From Calothrix sp. NIES-4105 (GTDB taxonomy: Bacteria > Cyanobacteriota > Cyanobacteriia > Cyanobacteriales > Nostocaceae), in assembly GCF_002368415.1 (NCBI RefSeq), contig NZ_AP018290.1, forward strand, positions 995,470 to 1,059,469: a stretch of DNA of 64,000 nucleotides. Reading direction: 5' to 3'. The first letter of the stretch is position 1, and the number at the start of each line of letters is the position of its first letter. Of this stretch, positions 45,540 through 54,616 are shown piece by piece. Below the pieces are notes generated by a model. That model was not told the origin of the DNA. It did no database searches and saw only the letters and a program-made list of their open reading frames with translations. Both the position numbers and the translations under genes were made by a program.

Positions 45540-45832
45540 TTGATAAATTCAGGAATATTTGCGAGCAATCATGTTTTTAACGATATCAATCAGAATGTTA
45601 TATATATAATGGTGTAACTAAAGAAGGAATTGTAATTGAAGATGATTGTTGGTTTGGACACGGAGTAACCGTTCTAAATGGAGTCACTATTGGTCGAGGT
45701 AGTGTTATTGGTGCTAATTCAGTTGTTACCGAAGATATTCCGCCTTATTCAAATGCAGCGAGTATACCAGCAAGAGTAATTAAAAACAGACAAAAATATC
45801 AAGATGAATGTTCGGAAAATTTACCTAACTAA
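45540..45832 (+). pseudogene. C-terminal half of a hexapeptide-repeat acyltransferase
   Basis: [12 protein letters not shown], then [20 protein letters not shown] and [17 protein letters not shown] are left-handed beta-helix hexapeptide repeats of WbbJ-type acetyltransferases. A TA-repeat (TATATATATAA at 45599-45609) carries two extra bases and breaks the frame. No start. It lies 24 bp before a related gene. Confidence 0.75.
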
Positions 45833-45856
45833 ATGAATCTAAAAAAATAGTTAATC

Positions 45857-46574
45857 ATGAATAATATCAATAACAAATTACAGCATTATCTAGAGATTTT
45901 AATAATAACTTTACTTGTTGGTGTTCCATTACGAATTATCGGCTCAAATATGAGAACCTTTGTATATCGTTTAATTTTCACCAAGATTGGTCACAAAGTT
46001 TACATTCAAGATGGTGTTGAATTTATAGGAGCGCAAAATATAGAAATAGGCGATTATGCTGGCATATACAGAGGAGCGCATATTGATGCATCAGGACACG
46101 ATAACAATCGCATTTCTCTCGGTGCGGAGGTGCAAATTAAGCAAGGTGTAACTTTTCAGGCATTAAATGATACTCAAATCTGGATCGATAGAGGTGTACT
46201 TCTTGGCCCTTATGTATCTATCGCTGGTCCTGGAAATATCAAAATTGGTAAATCCTGCATGATTGCTGCAAAGTCAGGTATATATGCTAATAATCATATT
46301 TTTTCAGACCTAACTATAGATATTGCATTGCAAGGTGTTACACGTAAAGGAATTGTCATTGAAGATGATTGTTGGCTCGGACATGCAGTAACGGTTCGCA
46401 TAGGGAGTGACTATTGGAAGAGGAAGTGTTATTGGCGCTGGTTCAGTAGTAACAAAAGATATTCCTCCTTACTCAGTTGCAGTAGGTGTACCAGCAAGAG
46501 TAATTAAGAGTAGAGCAACAAATCAAGAATTAACTTTATCAACTGCAAATGTAATTAAACAAATCATAAATTAA
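45857..46574 (+). pseudogene. Hexapeptide-repeat acyltransferase with a late frameshift
   Basis: The first 180 codons read normally: an N-terminal helix and MRTFVYRLIFTKIGHKVYI, then hexapeptide repeats to EDDCWLGHAVTV. Near 46400 one extra base shifts the frame. Reading on in the next frame restores [20 protein letters not shown], then VPARVIKSR and a stop at 46574. Without the shift the protein would be about 238 residues, an O-acetyltransferase for polysaccharide. As it stands the product would end in 30 odd residues at 46507. The shift could also be a sequencing error. Confidence 0.75.
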
Positions 46575-46629
46575 TCAAAATAGATTGATTCTAATGATTT
46601 CAGTAGAAGTTTATTAGCAAGAAAAATGT

Positions 46630-46911
46630 ATGAAGATTTACTTTCCAAATTTAAATAATATAAATGAATGGACTGAGTGGCACCTAACTTATAATGGATG
46701 GGAAAAAGGTACTCAAAAACGTGAAGACAACCCCCAATTAATAAAAGTAGAACCACCAGACAATAGAGTATTGACATGTCGATATCATGAAAATATTACT
46801 ATTAACTCTACTTGGTTACAGAAACACATCATTGAGATTTGGAGAGACTCAGACTGCGAAAGAATTGATGAACTACTAGAAAACTTTGCTGGTTGCCCAG
46901 AAAGCCTCTAA
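46630..46911 (+). CDS. Hypothetical protein, 93 aa
   Basis: 93 residues, soluble. The text is well conserved-looking (WTEWHLTYNGWEKGT, later TWLQKHIIEIWRDSD) with three Cys. Family not recognised. The ATG at 46630 has AAGAAAA upstream. It stands between the decayed acyltransferase and the VanZ-like gene in a stretch without GGCGCC. Confidence 0.5.
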   Translation: MKIYFPNLNNINEWTEWHLTYNGWEKGTQKREDNPQLIKVEPPDNRVLTCRYHENITINSTWLQKHIIEIWRDSDCERIDELLENFAGCPESL

Positions 46912-47260
46912 GGAAATTTTTAAACGAGCGCAGAGCCATTCTGGCTAAGAGTACGTTGCTTATTCATCTAGTAAGTGCGTAAAGTATCTGTGTTGCATCT
47001 ACCCAACTAGCTATCAATTTAGTTTGAGAATAAATCAATGAATAAGCCTATAGAAAAATCTTCGCGCGGGACAATTACTCGGATGCTTAAAATTTGGCTA
47101 CTTACCTATGTAAAATAAAAAAATACTATTTAGCAAGCTCTGCTTGGTGTTTTACTTGAATTGTGTGGAATAATTTATTTTACTCCACAATTAGTAATAT
47201 TAATAACTAGAAATCAGAATAAAATGATAACCCTAGCGTCTTTTTTACAAATAAATATTT
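46912..47260. other. 349-bp gap, nothing recognised
   Basis: AT-rich, no open frame, motif A/B or known repeat seen. Confidence 0.4.
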
Positions 47261-48736
47261 ATGAAAAATGTTACTTTAGTAATCCTTAGCGTTTCAGCAG
47301 TATTAATAGCTACGCTTTATCCATTCAATTTTTGTTTCCCAGATAGTTTTTCTCTGCAATACATTATTGCTAGTTTCGACAACAGTAGTTCTTTTGAAGA
47401 TTTTGTAAACAATATTTTATTGTTTATGCCTTTAGGCTTTAGTTCTACTGCTGTCTTGCAGAGAAAAAATATAAATGTTATTATTAAACTTTTAATAATA
47501 ACATTTATTAGTACGGGGTTGTCATCGTTCGTCGAAGTTTTACAAATATTTTTATCTTCCAGAACACCAACACCTGCTGATATTGTAAACAATACAATCG
47601 GTGGGATAGCTGGTATGATTTGCTTTTATTTATGGCACTCAAAAAGCTTTATATATATATTATTACGTATAGAGAACAGTCGATATAGTAATTCCATTAG
47701 ACAAATAACACTATTCTTTATTGGATATATACTAATTTCGTTTTTAATTTCAATATTATGGCAGAGTACAACTAATTTAAATAATTGGAGTCTAAATTAT
47801 CCGTTGATATTTGGGAATGAGAATACAGGCGATAGACCTTGGTATGGATATATTTCAAAACTTAAAATTGCTGATAGAGGATTTTCTAAAAGTGAAGTTT
47901 TACAGTTATTAGACAATGAAAGCTATTTAGATATTACAAAAGATTTGTTAGCTAATTATAAATTTAATGATAAAAAAACTTATCAAGACATTACTGGACA
48001 AATGCCTAAACTATTACCGCAAGGAGATTCATCAAATATTATAGATATTAAAGATGATAAAGGTATGATTTTAAGTCCTATTCATTGGTTTAAAACTCAA
48101 ACTCCTCCAACTCTATTAAATAAAAATATACGTAAAACATCTGAATTGACAGTATTTACTACTATAGCTACCGCTGATACTAATCAAACTGGCCCTGCAC
48201 GTATAATCTCACTTTCAAGAAGTACCTTAAGTCGAAATTTTACTTTAGGGCAGCAGAAAACTAATTTAAACTTGCGGATACGAACATCAATCACTGGAGA
48301 AAATGCCGCTCATATAGAACTAAATGTACCGAATATTTTTACAGATACAAATTTTCATGATATAGTTATTACTTATTCTAAAGCAACAATCCAAGTTTGC
48401 ATAGATAAGTTACAAAATTCTTACTTTTTTAATTTACTAGAACTAATTCCAATAGAGCAGAAAATAGTCTACTACGGACTAACTTTTATTCCTCTAGGTT
48501 TCTATTTAGGATTTTTAAGTATTCTGGCAAGAAAAAGATTAATTTATAACAGATTATTAGTATTATTTGCAATTTTATTACCTTCTCTGATATTAGAAAT
48601 AATGTTGGTAATTTATAGTAATAAGAGTTTCAGTATAGAAAATTTAATAATTGCTGCATCATTTACAGGTGCGACTACGTTCATATTGAGATTACGTGCA
48701 TCTAAATTATTTAAACAGCAGTTTCAACAAAAATGA
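47261..48736 (+). CDS. VanZ-like membrane protein with an inserted LamG-type domain
   Basis: 491 residues. The N-terminal four-helix VanZ region (about 1-130) has LYPFNFCFPD, DFVNNILLFMPLGF and the Asp/Asn-rich TPADIVNNTIGGIAG. A fifth helix follows, then an extracytoplasmic region (about 175-390) with RPWYGYISKLKIADRGFSKS, the typical turn of LamG/concanavalin-like sugar-binding domains. The last 90 residues hold more helices. This fusion suggests recognition of a glycan outside the membrane and could be EPS-related; the function of VanZ-like proteins is unknown. The DNA is clearly more AT-rich than its surroundings. Confidence 0.75.
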   Translation: MKNVTLVILSVSAVLIATLYPFNFCFPDSFSLQYIIASFDNSSSFEDFVNNILLFMPLGFSSTAVLQRKNINVIIKLLIITFISTGLSSFVEVLQIFLSSRTPTPADIVNNTIGGIAGMICFYLWHSKSFIYILLRIENSRYSNSIRQITLFFIGYILISFLISILWQSTTNLNNWSLNYPLIFGNENTGDRPWYGYISKLKIADRGFSKSEVLQLLDNESYLDITKDLLANYKFNDKKTYQDITGQMPKLLPQGDSSNIIDIKDDKGMILSPIHWFKTQTPPTLLNKNIRKTSELTVFTTIATADTNQTGPARIISLSRSTLSRNFTLGQQKTNLNLRIRTSITGENAAHIELNVPNIFTDTNFHDIVITYSKATIQVCIDKLQNSYFFNLLELIPIEQKIVYYGLTFIPLGFYLGFLSILARKRLIYNRLLVLFAILLPSLILEIMLVIYSNKSFSIENLIIAASFTGATTFILRLRASKLFKQQFQQK

Positions 48737-48745
48737 GTATTAAAT

Positions 48746-48883
48746 ATGAATAATTCAACCTTTCAATTAATACAGCGCTACTCGAAAGAATATACGATAA
48801 CTGGAATATTAGGGAGTATCCCTACTCCCATTGGTAGAATTATAAGAGAGTTATTCTATAAATTGATTTTTGAAAGAGTGTTT
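48746..48883 (+). pseudogene. N-terminal relic of a third acyltransferase
   Basis: An ATG at 48746 opens a frame reading QLIQRYSKEYTITGILGSIP, then PIGRIIRELFYKLIFERVF. This corresponds to the N-terminal helix of hexapeptide acyltransferases (compare MRTFVYRLIF in the 45857 gene). After 48883 it enters the opposite-strand gene and stops. No beta-helix remains. Confidence 0.6.
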
Positions 48884-49036
48884 CTACCGGATTTTAGTAC
48901 CATAAATACGAGCAGTAATTGAGGCGCCTTGTTGAGGTGGGTTAGGACGGTTTTGTATCCAGGCAAACATTGCTGCGCCACCAAGTAAAACTAAACTAAT
49001 GCCTGTGACAAGTTGAAGCATAATACTGTAACGCAT
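48884..49036 (-). CDS. Small membrane protein, 50 aa
   Basis: Reads MRYSIMLQLVTGISLVLLGG, then AAMFAWIQNRPNPPQQGAS and ends in YGTKIR. One hydrophobic segment (about 7-26). GAGGGA lies about 10 bp before the ATG at 49036. It is 56 bp downstream of the flavoprotein gene on the same strand, so it is probably the last gene of that operon. Its C-terminus abuts the acyltransferase relic and may be truncated. Confidence 0.55.
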   Translation of the reverse strand: MRYSIMLQLVTGISLVLLGGAAMFAWIQNRPNPPQQGASITARIYGTKIR

Positions 49037-49092
49037 GGTAAGATTTTCCCTCGGACATGAATGGATTTTGAATTATTGTGAAGAACCTACAC

Positions 49093-50430
49093 CTAGACAA
49101 GATTAAAGTGTTCCATGTGGATATTTGTAGGTGGTACATCAAGTTTATGCAGCGCTAACTCGACTTGCTCCATCATTTTTGGCGCCGCACAAATAAAATA
49201 TTGTCTTGTACCGCGTCGTTTTGGAATATACCGCTGTAATAATTCTTTATCTACATAACCTTTTTCACCCGTCCAGTCTTCTGGTGGTTCTCTTAAAACA
49301 TGAATGATTTGTAAGTCTAATTTCTGCTTTAATTCGTCTAATTCTTCACGAAAAGTAATATCTTCCCATTTCTTGCTGGCGTAGATGAGTAGATAAGGAC
49401 GGTCGTCTTTTCGTTTTGCAGCAGTTAAAAGCATACTCATCATTGGCGTGATACCGATACCGCCAGCTATTAATAAAAAACCTGTAGAGTCTTCGTAACG
49501 GTCTGTCGTGAAAACTCCATAAGGACCGTCTAGAAAAGCTTTAGTTCCCGATGGTACATCCTTAATAGTCTTGGTAAAATCGCCCAGCGCCTTGATACTG
49601 AACTCAATACGTTCTGAATTATCTCCATCAGAAGACATAGAAAATGGATGTTCGCGCATCCTAAAGGGAGAAATTTCCAGGGTTATCCAAGCAAACTGCC
49701 CTGGTTCAAAGCAAAAACCGTTGTGTCCTATCGGTCTTAACGCTAACGTCCATACGTCTCCATGTTCTTTCCGTACTTCCTCGACCAAATAAGGCTTTTT
49801 CAACATGAACCAAGGTTTGACTAAACGCACGTACACCAGCAACCAAAGAGCTATAAGAGCAATACCTGTCCACAATACGCTTTTCCAAAACAATCCTAGG
49901 TAATTACCTACCCCAATAGCATGTCCTAACCCTAATCCTACTGCTAAAACTGCAAACACACCGTGGGATGTACGCCAAGGTTCATACGGTATCTTTAATG
50001 AGGAGCGCCAAATAGTTGTGACGACTAGTGCAATTAATGCGACGGTAGCCATAACAGCCATTCTTGCTCGCCAGGGTGCTGTTGGAAAGTTTAAAAGTTG
50101 TAGTGTTTCTGGCTGTGCTACAAACAATATCAACGGATGAATGAGAATTAAGGCGAACGCGACTAAGGATATATAACGGTGAAACTGGAGAATAATATCG
50201 ACTCCATAGGAAGCTTCAATGCGATTAATACGCGCGGTTAAAGCAAACTGAAGCGCCATCATTGCCAAACCAATGAAACCCAGAGCTACAGAAAAATCAA
50301 TCCAAAAGCCTTTATCTTCTGGCGCCGGATATACTACCAATAGCATTAAGGGCAAAAGAGCAATTAAAATATAGGCGCCTATCCAACTAGCAGCTACAAC
50401 AACTGGACTTCGCATTAATAAACTTCTCAT
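49093..50430 (-). CDS. Ferric-reductase-like transmembrane flavoprotein (NADPH-oxidase type)
   Basis: I place the start at 50430 (MRSLLMRSP...), giving 445 residues. The in-frame ATG at 50505 would overlap the SOD gene by 20 bp and has no better ribosome site. Six hydrophobic segments (about 10-220) carry the heme-type His residues (FHRYISLVAFALILIHPLIL and GVFAVLAVGLGLGHAIG). FAD binding (FEPGQFAWITLE, REHPFSMSS) and NAD(P)H binding (IAGGIGITPMMSML) domains follow. It passes electrons from NAD(P)H across the membrane, to ferric iron or oxygen. Placed directly after membrane-anchored SOD, a superoxide-linked pair is possible (inference). Confidence 0.85.
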   Translation of the reverse strand: MRSLLMRSPVVVAASWIGAYILIALLPLMLLVVYPAPEDKGFWIDFSVALGFIGLAMMALQFALTARINRIEASYGVDIILQFHRYISLVAFALILIHPLILFVAQPETLQLLNFPTAPWRARMAVMATVALIALVVTTIWRSSLKIPYEPWRTSHGVFAVLAVGLGLGHAIGVGNYLGLFWKSVLWTGIALIALWLLVYVRLVKPWFMLKKPYLVEEVRKEHGDVWTLALRPIGHNGFCFEPGQFAWITLEISPFRMREHPFSMSSDGDNSERIEFSIKALGDFTKTIKDVPSGTKAFLDGPYGVFTTDRYEDSTGFLLIAGGIGITPMMSMLLTAAKRKDDRPYLLIYASKKWEDITFREELDELKQKLDLQIIHVLREPPEDWTGEKGYVDKELLQRYIPKRRGTRQYFICAAPKMMEQVELALHKLDVPPTNIHMEHFNLV

Positions 50431-50485
50431 GATGCACCCCTTGTAATTAACTTTCCATAATACAAATTCACTAAATACAAATTCT

Positions 50486-51325
50486 TTAAGCTTGGCGTGA
50501 TGCAAGAGATCGTCGGTTTACTTCGTCCCAATTCACTACATTCCACCAGTTATTTAAATAGTCCGCACGGCGGTTTTGATATCTTAAGTAGTATGCGTGT
50601 TCCCAGACATCATTACCCATAATTGGATATAAACCGTTCATGATTGGGTTGTCTTGGTTTGCAGTATTCACGATTTGTAATTGCCCTTGAGGGTTTCGCA
50701 CTAACCAAACCCAACCACTGCCAAAACGGTTTCCACCAGCTTCATTAAACTGTTTACGGAATTGTTCAAAACTACCAAAAGTTTGATTTATCTCAGTAGC
50801 TATTTGTCCTGTGGGTTGTCCGCCACCAGTAGGACTCATAATTTGCCAAAAAATCGTATGATTAAGGTGACCGCCAGCGTTGTTACGTACTGTTGTACGA
50901 ATATTTTCAGGGACATTATTTAAATCGCGTAGCATTGCTTCTATGCTTGACGAGCGCAAATTAGATTGTTCTGCCAATGCTTTGTTAAGGTTATCAACAT
51001 ACGTTTGATGGTGTCTGCCGTGATGCAGTTCCATTGTTTGGGCATCAATAGCTTTTTCCAAAGCATTAGCAGCATAAGGTAATTGTGGCAGTTGTGCGGG
51101 GTTTGCGCTTAGTTCCCGATCTGGAAAAGCGACAGGTTTGTTTGATGTTACAGGTGTTTGCGTTACTACAGGGGTTGCAGTTGGGCTTGGTGACTCTACA
51201 ACTTCTTGCGGTTGGCAAGCAACTAATAACCCTGTTATTAGCGCAGCAATTGCAAAAGCTGGAATAGTTAGCCTTTTAAAAGTGGACTTGACTAGAAATT
51301 TTAAAGAAAACCAAAGCTTAAACAT
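50486..51325 (-). CDS. sodA: Lipid-anchored manganese superoxide dismutase
   Basis: 279 residues. The leader ends in the lipobox LVAC (Cys37), followed by a Pro/Thr-rich spacer (about 42-70). The mature Fe/Mn-SOD domain has ligand His in [30 protein letters not shown] and [19 protein letters not shown] and [12 protein letters not shown] favour Mn over Fe. It removes superoxide at the outer face of the membrane; membrane-anchored SodA is known in filamentous cyanobacteria. First gene of a leftward operon with the flavoprotein, behind a motif B site at 51426. Confidence 0.9.
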   Translation of the reverse strand: MFKLWFSLKFLVKSTFKRLTIPAFAIAALITGLLVACQPQEVVESPSPTATPVVTQTPVTSNKPVAFPDRELSANPAQLPQLPYAANALEKAIDAQTMELHHGRHHQTYVDNLNKALAEQSNLRSSSIEAMLRDLNNVPENIRTTVRNNAGGHLNHTIFWQIMSPTGGGQPTGQIATEINQTFGSFEQFRKQFNEAGGNRFGSGWVWLVRNPQGQLQIVNTANQDNPIMNGLYPIMGNDVWEHAYYLRYQNRRADYLNNWWNVVNWDEVNRRSLASRQA

Positions 51326-51420
51326 TTGTTATTTTCTCCTATCGACTTCAGGCGCCGCACATACTGGAGTATCGGACGTACAAAGCATAAAAATCATATT
51401 TGTATATTTAGTATCCAAAT

Positions 51421-51440
51421 GGAATGTGACTAAAAAGTGA
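51421..51440 (-). promoter_or_regulatory. Motif B site before sodA
   Basis: Leftward: TCACTTTTTAG then TCACATTCC; TCAC to TCAC distance 11 bp, about 100 bp before the sodA start. Back to back with the next motif B site. Confidence 0.65.
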
Positions 51441-51536
51441 GCATAATTAGGTAATTTCCAAGGTTAAAATTATCATTATGCATCTTAAGAAGGTTTGATC
51501 TACCAATAGATATATTTAAATCAAATTGAGTAACAG

Positions 51537-51558
51537 TCACATTTCAATCACATTTATT
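51537..51558 (+). promoter_or_regulatory. Motif B site before the P-type ATPase gene
   Basis: TCACATTTCAA (51537-51547) then TCACATTTATT (51548-51558), 11-bp period, about 75 bp before the ATPase start. The 306-bp gap thus controls two divergent genes from two divergent sites. Confidence 0.68.
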
Positions 51559-51631
51559 TTGAATAATGACATATAAGCATATTTTTGCTTAATTTAAGTT
51601 GCACCGATTCTAACAAATTTAATTATAGTTA

Positions 51632-54406
51632 ATGTCAATAGACTTTTCTCTGTATAAAAATTATAAGTTAAAGAATATGAGAGTAACACCGAAAGAAATA
51701 ATTCAATCAAGTCAATGGCATCAATTACCGATAAAAGAAATTACTCGGCACTTAGAAACCGATTTGGAGACAGGTTTAACTGAGTCTGAAGCTACAAAAA
51801 GACAATCACATTTTGGCGCCAACTGCATCAAGGGTAAACCAGGGACAAGCCCATTCGTTAAATTTTTGCAGCAATTTAACCAGCCACTACTATATATATT
51901 ACTAATTGCAGGCGCCATCAAAGCACTAATTGGGCAGTGGGTAAATGCTTGGGTAATTTGGGGTGTAACGCTAATTAACGCCATTATTGGCTTTATTCAA
52001 GAGTCGAAAGCCGAAAGTGCCATTGCGGCTTTAGCTTCGTCTGTGCGAACTAACGCTACTATTTTAAGAAATGGTAAAAAAATACAAGTTCCTTCTACGC
52101 TCGTAGTACCTGGAGATGTAGTATTACTTGCTTCGGGTGATAAAGTACCAGCAGATTTACGTCTCGTACAAACGCGGAATTTGCAAGTCAACGAGTCTGC
52201 CTTAACGGGTGAATCAATTGCAATTGAAAAAAACTCCCAACCTCTAAATTCTGATATCCCACTTGCAGAACGCACAAACATGGCTTACGCGGGTAGCTTT
52301 GTGACATTTGGGACTGGCAGTGGTGTAGTTGTCGCGATTGGAGAAGCTACAGAAACTGGACGAATTTCTCAACTAATTGAACAAGGTACAAGTCTTAAAA
52401 CTCCATTAACTCGCAAGTTTGATAAATTTAGTCGGACTTTGCTGTATATAATTCTAGGCATTGCAACTCTAACATTTGCAGTTGGTTTGGGATATGGTAA
52501 TTCTTGGGCAGAAATGTTTGAAGCTGCCGTCGCTTTTGCCGTCAGTGCTATTCCCGAAGGTTTGCCTGCAGTTGTAACTGTAACTCTGGCAATTGGTGTT
52601 TCGCGTATGGCACGGCGCCATGCAATTGTTCGCAAGTTACCAGCAGTCGAAACTCTTGGAGGCGCCACGGTTATCTGTTCTGACAAAACTGGCACTTTGA
52701 CAGAAAATCAGATGACAGTACAAAATATCTATGCAGGAGGTCAACACTTTACTGTTACAGGAGTAGGTTATGCCCCATCTGGAGAAATTCTCTTAGATGA
52801 ACAGCAACTTAATCTTAATACTTCACGAGTACTTGTAGAGTGCTTAATCGCTGGGCTTTTGTGTAATGACGCGCGGTTGGAACAATTTGATGGGCAATGG
52901 CAAGTTATCGGCGACCCTACAGAAGGAGCATTAATAACTGTTGCCAATAAAGTTGGAATTAATAGAAATGATTTAGAACGCAAAAGCAAGAGACTTGATG
53001 TAATTCCCTTCGAGTCCGATTTTCAATACATGGCTACGTTGCATCAAGGAGGTAATAATAATCGTGATAATACTGTTTTTGTTAAGGGTTCGGTAGAAGC
53101 TATTCTCAAACGTTGTCAGCTTCAGGCAGATGCTGAGGGTGAAATTGTACCTGTACAAGCAAACATTGTACATCACTCTGTTAATGCAATGGCTCAACAG
53201 GGTTTAAGAGTATTAGCTTTTGCCAAGAAATATGTACCCAGTACTCAAAACTCGCTCGACCATGCGGATATTGATGCAAATATGATTTTCTTGGGTCTAC
53301 AAGGGATGATTGACCCGCCTCGAAACGAAGCTGTTTTAGCAGTACAAGCTTGTCAAGATGCTGGTATTCAGGTAAAAATGATTACGGGTGATCATGCAGT
53401 AACTGCACAAGCGATTGCGAAGCGCATAGGATTTAACAAAAATGGTGAAGTAATAGCTTTTACAGGGCAACAACTTGCCGAATTGGATAACCAACAGCTA
53501 AAAACAGCTGTTGAAAATGGAGTAGTGTTTGCTCGTGTGGCGCCAGAACAAAAATTACGTATTGTTGAGGCATTACAATCAAAAGGTGAAATTGTCGCTA
53601 TGACGGGTGATGGTGTGAATGATGCACCCGCACTACGACAAGCTGATATTGGCATTGCAATGGGAGGCGCCGGAACTGAGGTAGCGAAAGAAGCTTCTGA
53701 TATGATTTTGACAGATGATAACTTTGCCTCAATAGAGGCTGCGGTTGAAGAAGGACGAACTGTATATCGAAATTTATTGAAAGCTATTGCTTTTATTCTG
53801 CCAGTCAACGGTGGCGAATCGATGACAATTTTGATTAGTGTATTACTTGCCAGAGCATTACCGATTTTATCTTTACAAGTTCTCTGGTTAAATATGGTTA
53901 ACTCTATTGCCATGACTGTACCCTTAGCTTTTGAGCCTTCTTCAAAGCGGGTGATGCGACAAGCACCGCGTAACCCTCGTCAACCTTTACTTTCTGGTAG
54001 TTTAATTAAACGTATCCTTCTAATTTCGGTTTTCAACTGGATTCTTATTTTTGGTGTCTTTGAGTGGATGAGACAAACAACAGGAAATATTGACTTAGCC
54101 CGTACTATGGCTATTCAAGCTTTAGTTGCAGGTAGAATCTTTTATCTTTTAAGTATTAGTAACTTAGGTAGTGTAATTATAAAGACATTACGTGGAGTTA
54201 GACAAAATATAAAAGATGCCTATGCAGTTATTATTGGTATTGTTACAACGATAGTATTGCAAATGATTTTCAGCCAGTGGAGCTTAATGAATAATTTGTT
54301 TTCGACGGCGCCGCTTAATTTAAACCAATGGCTAATTTGTTTGGTTGTGGGATTACCAATGATTTTAGTTGCTGCATTAGCTAATCGTTTTGACCCTCTT
54401 GATTAA
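51632..54406 (+). CDS. P2-type cation-transporting ATPase
   Basis: 924 residues. N-terminal cation ATPase domain, actuator TGES (about 190-193), phosphorylation loop DKTGT (Asp351), and hinge TGDGVNDAP. M4 has PEGLP, and M5 has NGGE as in Ca2+ pumps. M6 reads WLNMVNSIAMTVPLAFEP, without the acidic residue that calcium pumps keep there, so the ion may not be Ca2+. No heavy-metal CXXC domain, so not a Cu/Zn/Cd pump. The start could also be at 51677. Its shared control region with sodA and motif B suggests manganese, calcium or magnesium balance under stress. Confidence 0.85.
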   Translation: MSIDFSLYKNYKLKNMRVTPKEIIQSSQWHQLPIKEITRHLETDLETGLTESEATKRQSHFGANCIKGKPGTSPFVKFLQQFNQPLLYILLIAGAIKALIGQWVNAWVIWGVTLINAIIGFIQESKAESAIAALASSVRTNATILRNGKKIQVPSTLVVPGDVVLLASGDKVPADLRLVQTRNLQVNESALTGESIAIEKNSQPLNSDIPLAERTNMAYAGSFVTFGTGSGVVVAIGEATETGRISQLIEQGTSLKTPLTRKFDKFSRTLLYIILGIATLTFAVGLGYGNSWAEMFEAAVAFAVSAIPEGLPAVVTVTLAIGVSRMARRHAIVRKLPAVETLGGATVICSDKTGTLTENQMTVQNIYAGGQHFTVTGVGYAPSGEILLDEQQLNLNTSRVLVECLIAGLLCNDARLEQFDGQWQVIGDPTEGALITVANKVGINRNDLERKSKRLDVIPFESDFQYMATLHQGGNNNRDNTVFVKGSVEAILKRCQLQADAEGEIVPVQANIVHHSVNAMAQQGLRVLAFAKKYVPSTQNSLDHADIDANMIFLGLQGMIDPPRNEAVLAVQACQDAGIQVKMITGDHAVTAQAIAKRIGFNKNGEVIAFTGQQLAELDNQQLKTAVENGVVFARVAPEQKLRIVEALQSKGEIVAMTGDGVNDAPALRQADIGIAMGGAGTEVAKEASDMILTDDNFASIEAAVEEGRTVYRNLLKAIAFILPVNGGESMTILISVLLARALPILSLQVLWLNMVNSIAMTVPLAFEPSSKRVMRQAPRNPRQPLLSGSLIKRILLISVFNWILIFGVFEWMRQTTGNIDLARTMAIQALVAGRIFYLLSISNLGSVIIKTLRGVRQNIKDAYAVIIGIVTTIVLQMIFSQWSLMNNLFSTAPLNLNQWLICLVVGLPMILVAALANRFDPLD

Positions 54407-54506
54407 ATATCGATAGATAGATGCACGCATTTAAATCTTGAATTTACTATTAGTAAATAATTAATATCATTAGGAGGCATTATGGTCAGGTTTTTACAAT
54501 TTTTAT

Positions 54507-54589
54507 CATCTCCATAAATTAATTATGCGTTGCCCGAAACCCTTGGTAGAGACGCGATTAATCGCGTCTCTACGTCATTTATGGAGATG
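54507..54589. repeat. Foldback repeat with internal GTAGAGAC palindrome
   Basis: Ends CATCTCCATAAAT and ATTTATGGAGATG (inverse) enclose a perfect 28-bp palindrome at 54546-54573 (GTAGAGACGCGATT plus its inverse). The same palindrome is inside the MITE at 61809. Just upstream, AGGAGG and an ATG at 54482 start an 11-codon frame only, probably the remains of a gene start. Confidence 0.7.
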
Positions 54590-54616
54590 TCTAATATGTG
54601 TGATGTTGGGTTGCCA

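Noticed and set aside
50431-50505. Longer N-terminus of the ferric-reductase-like protein
   Set aside because: It would overlap the SOD gene and adds no recognisable sequence; 50430 is followed at once by a normal membrane segment.
54482-54517. 11-codon frame behind a perfect AGGAGG as a leader peptide gene
   Set aside because: It runs directly into a foldback repeat and no regulated gene follows on that strand; more likely a cut-off gene start.
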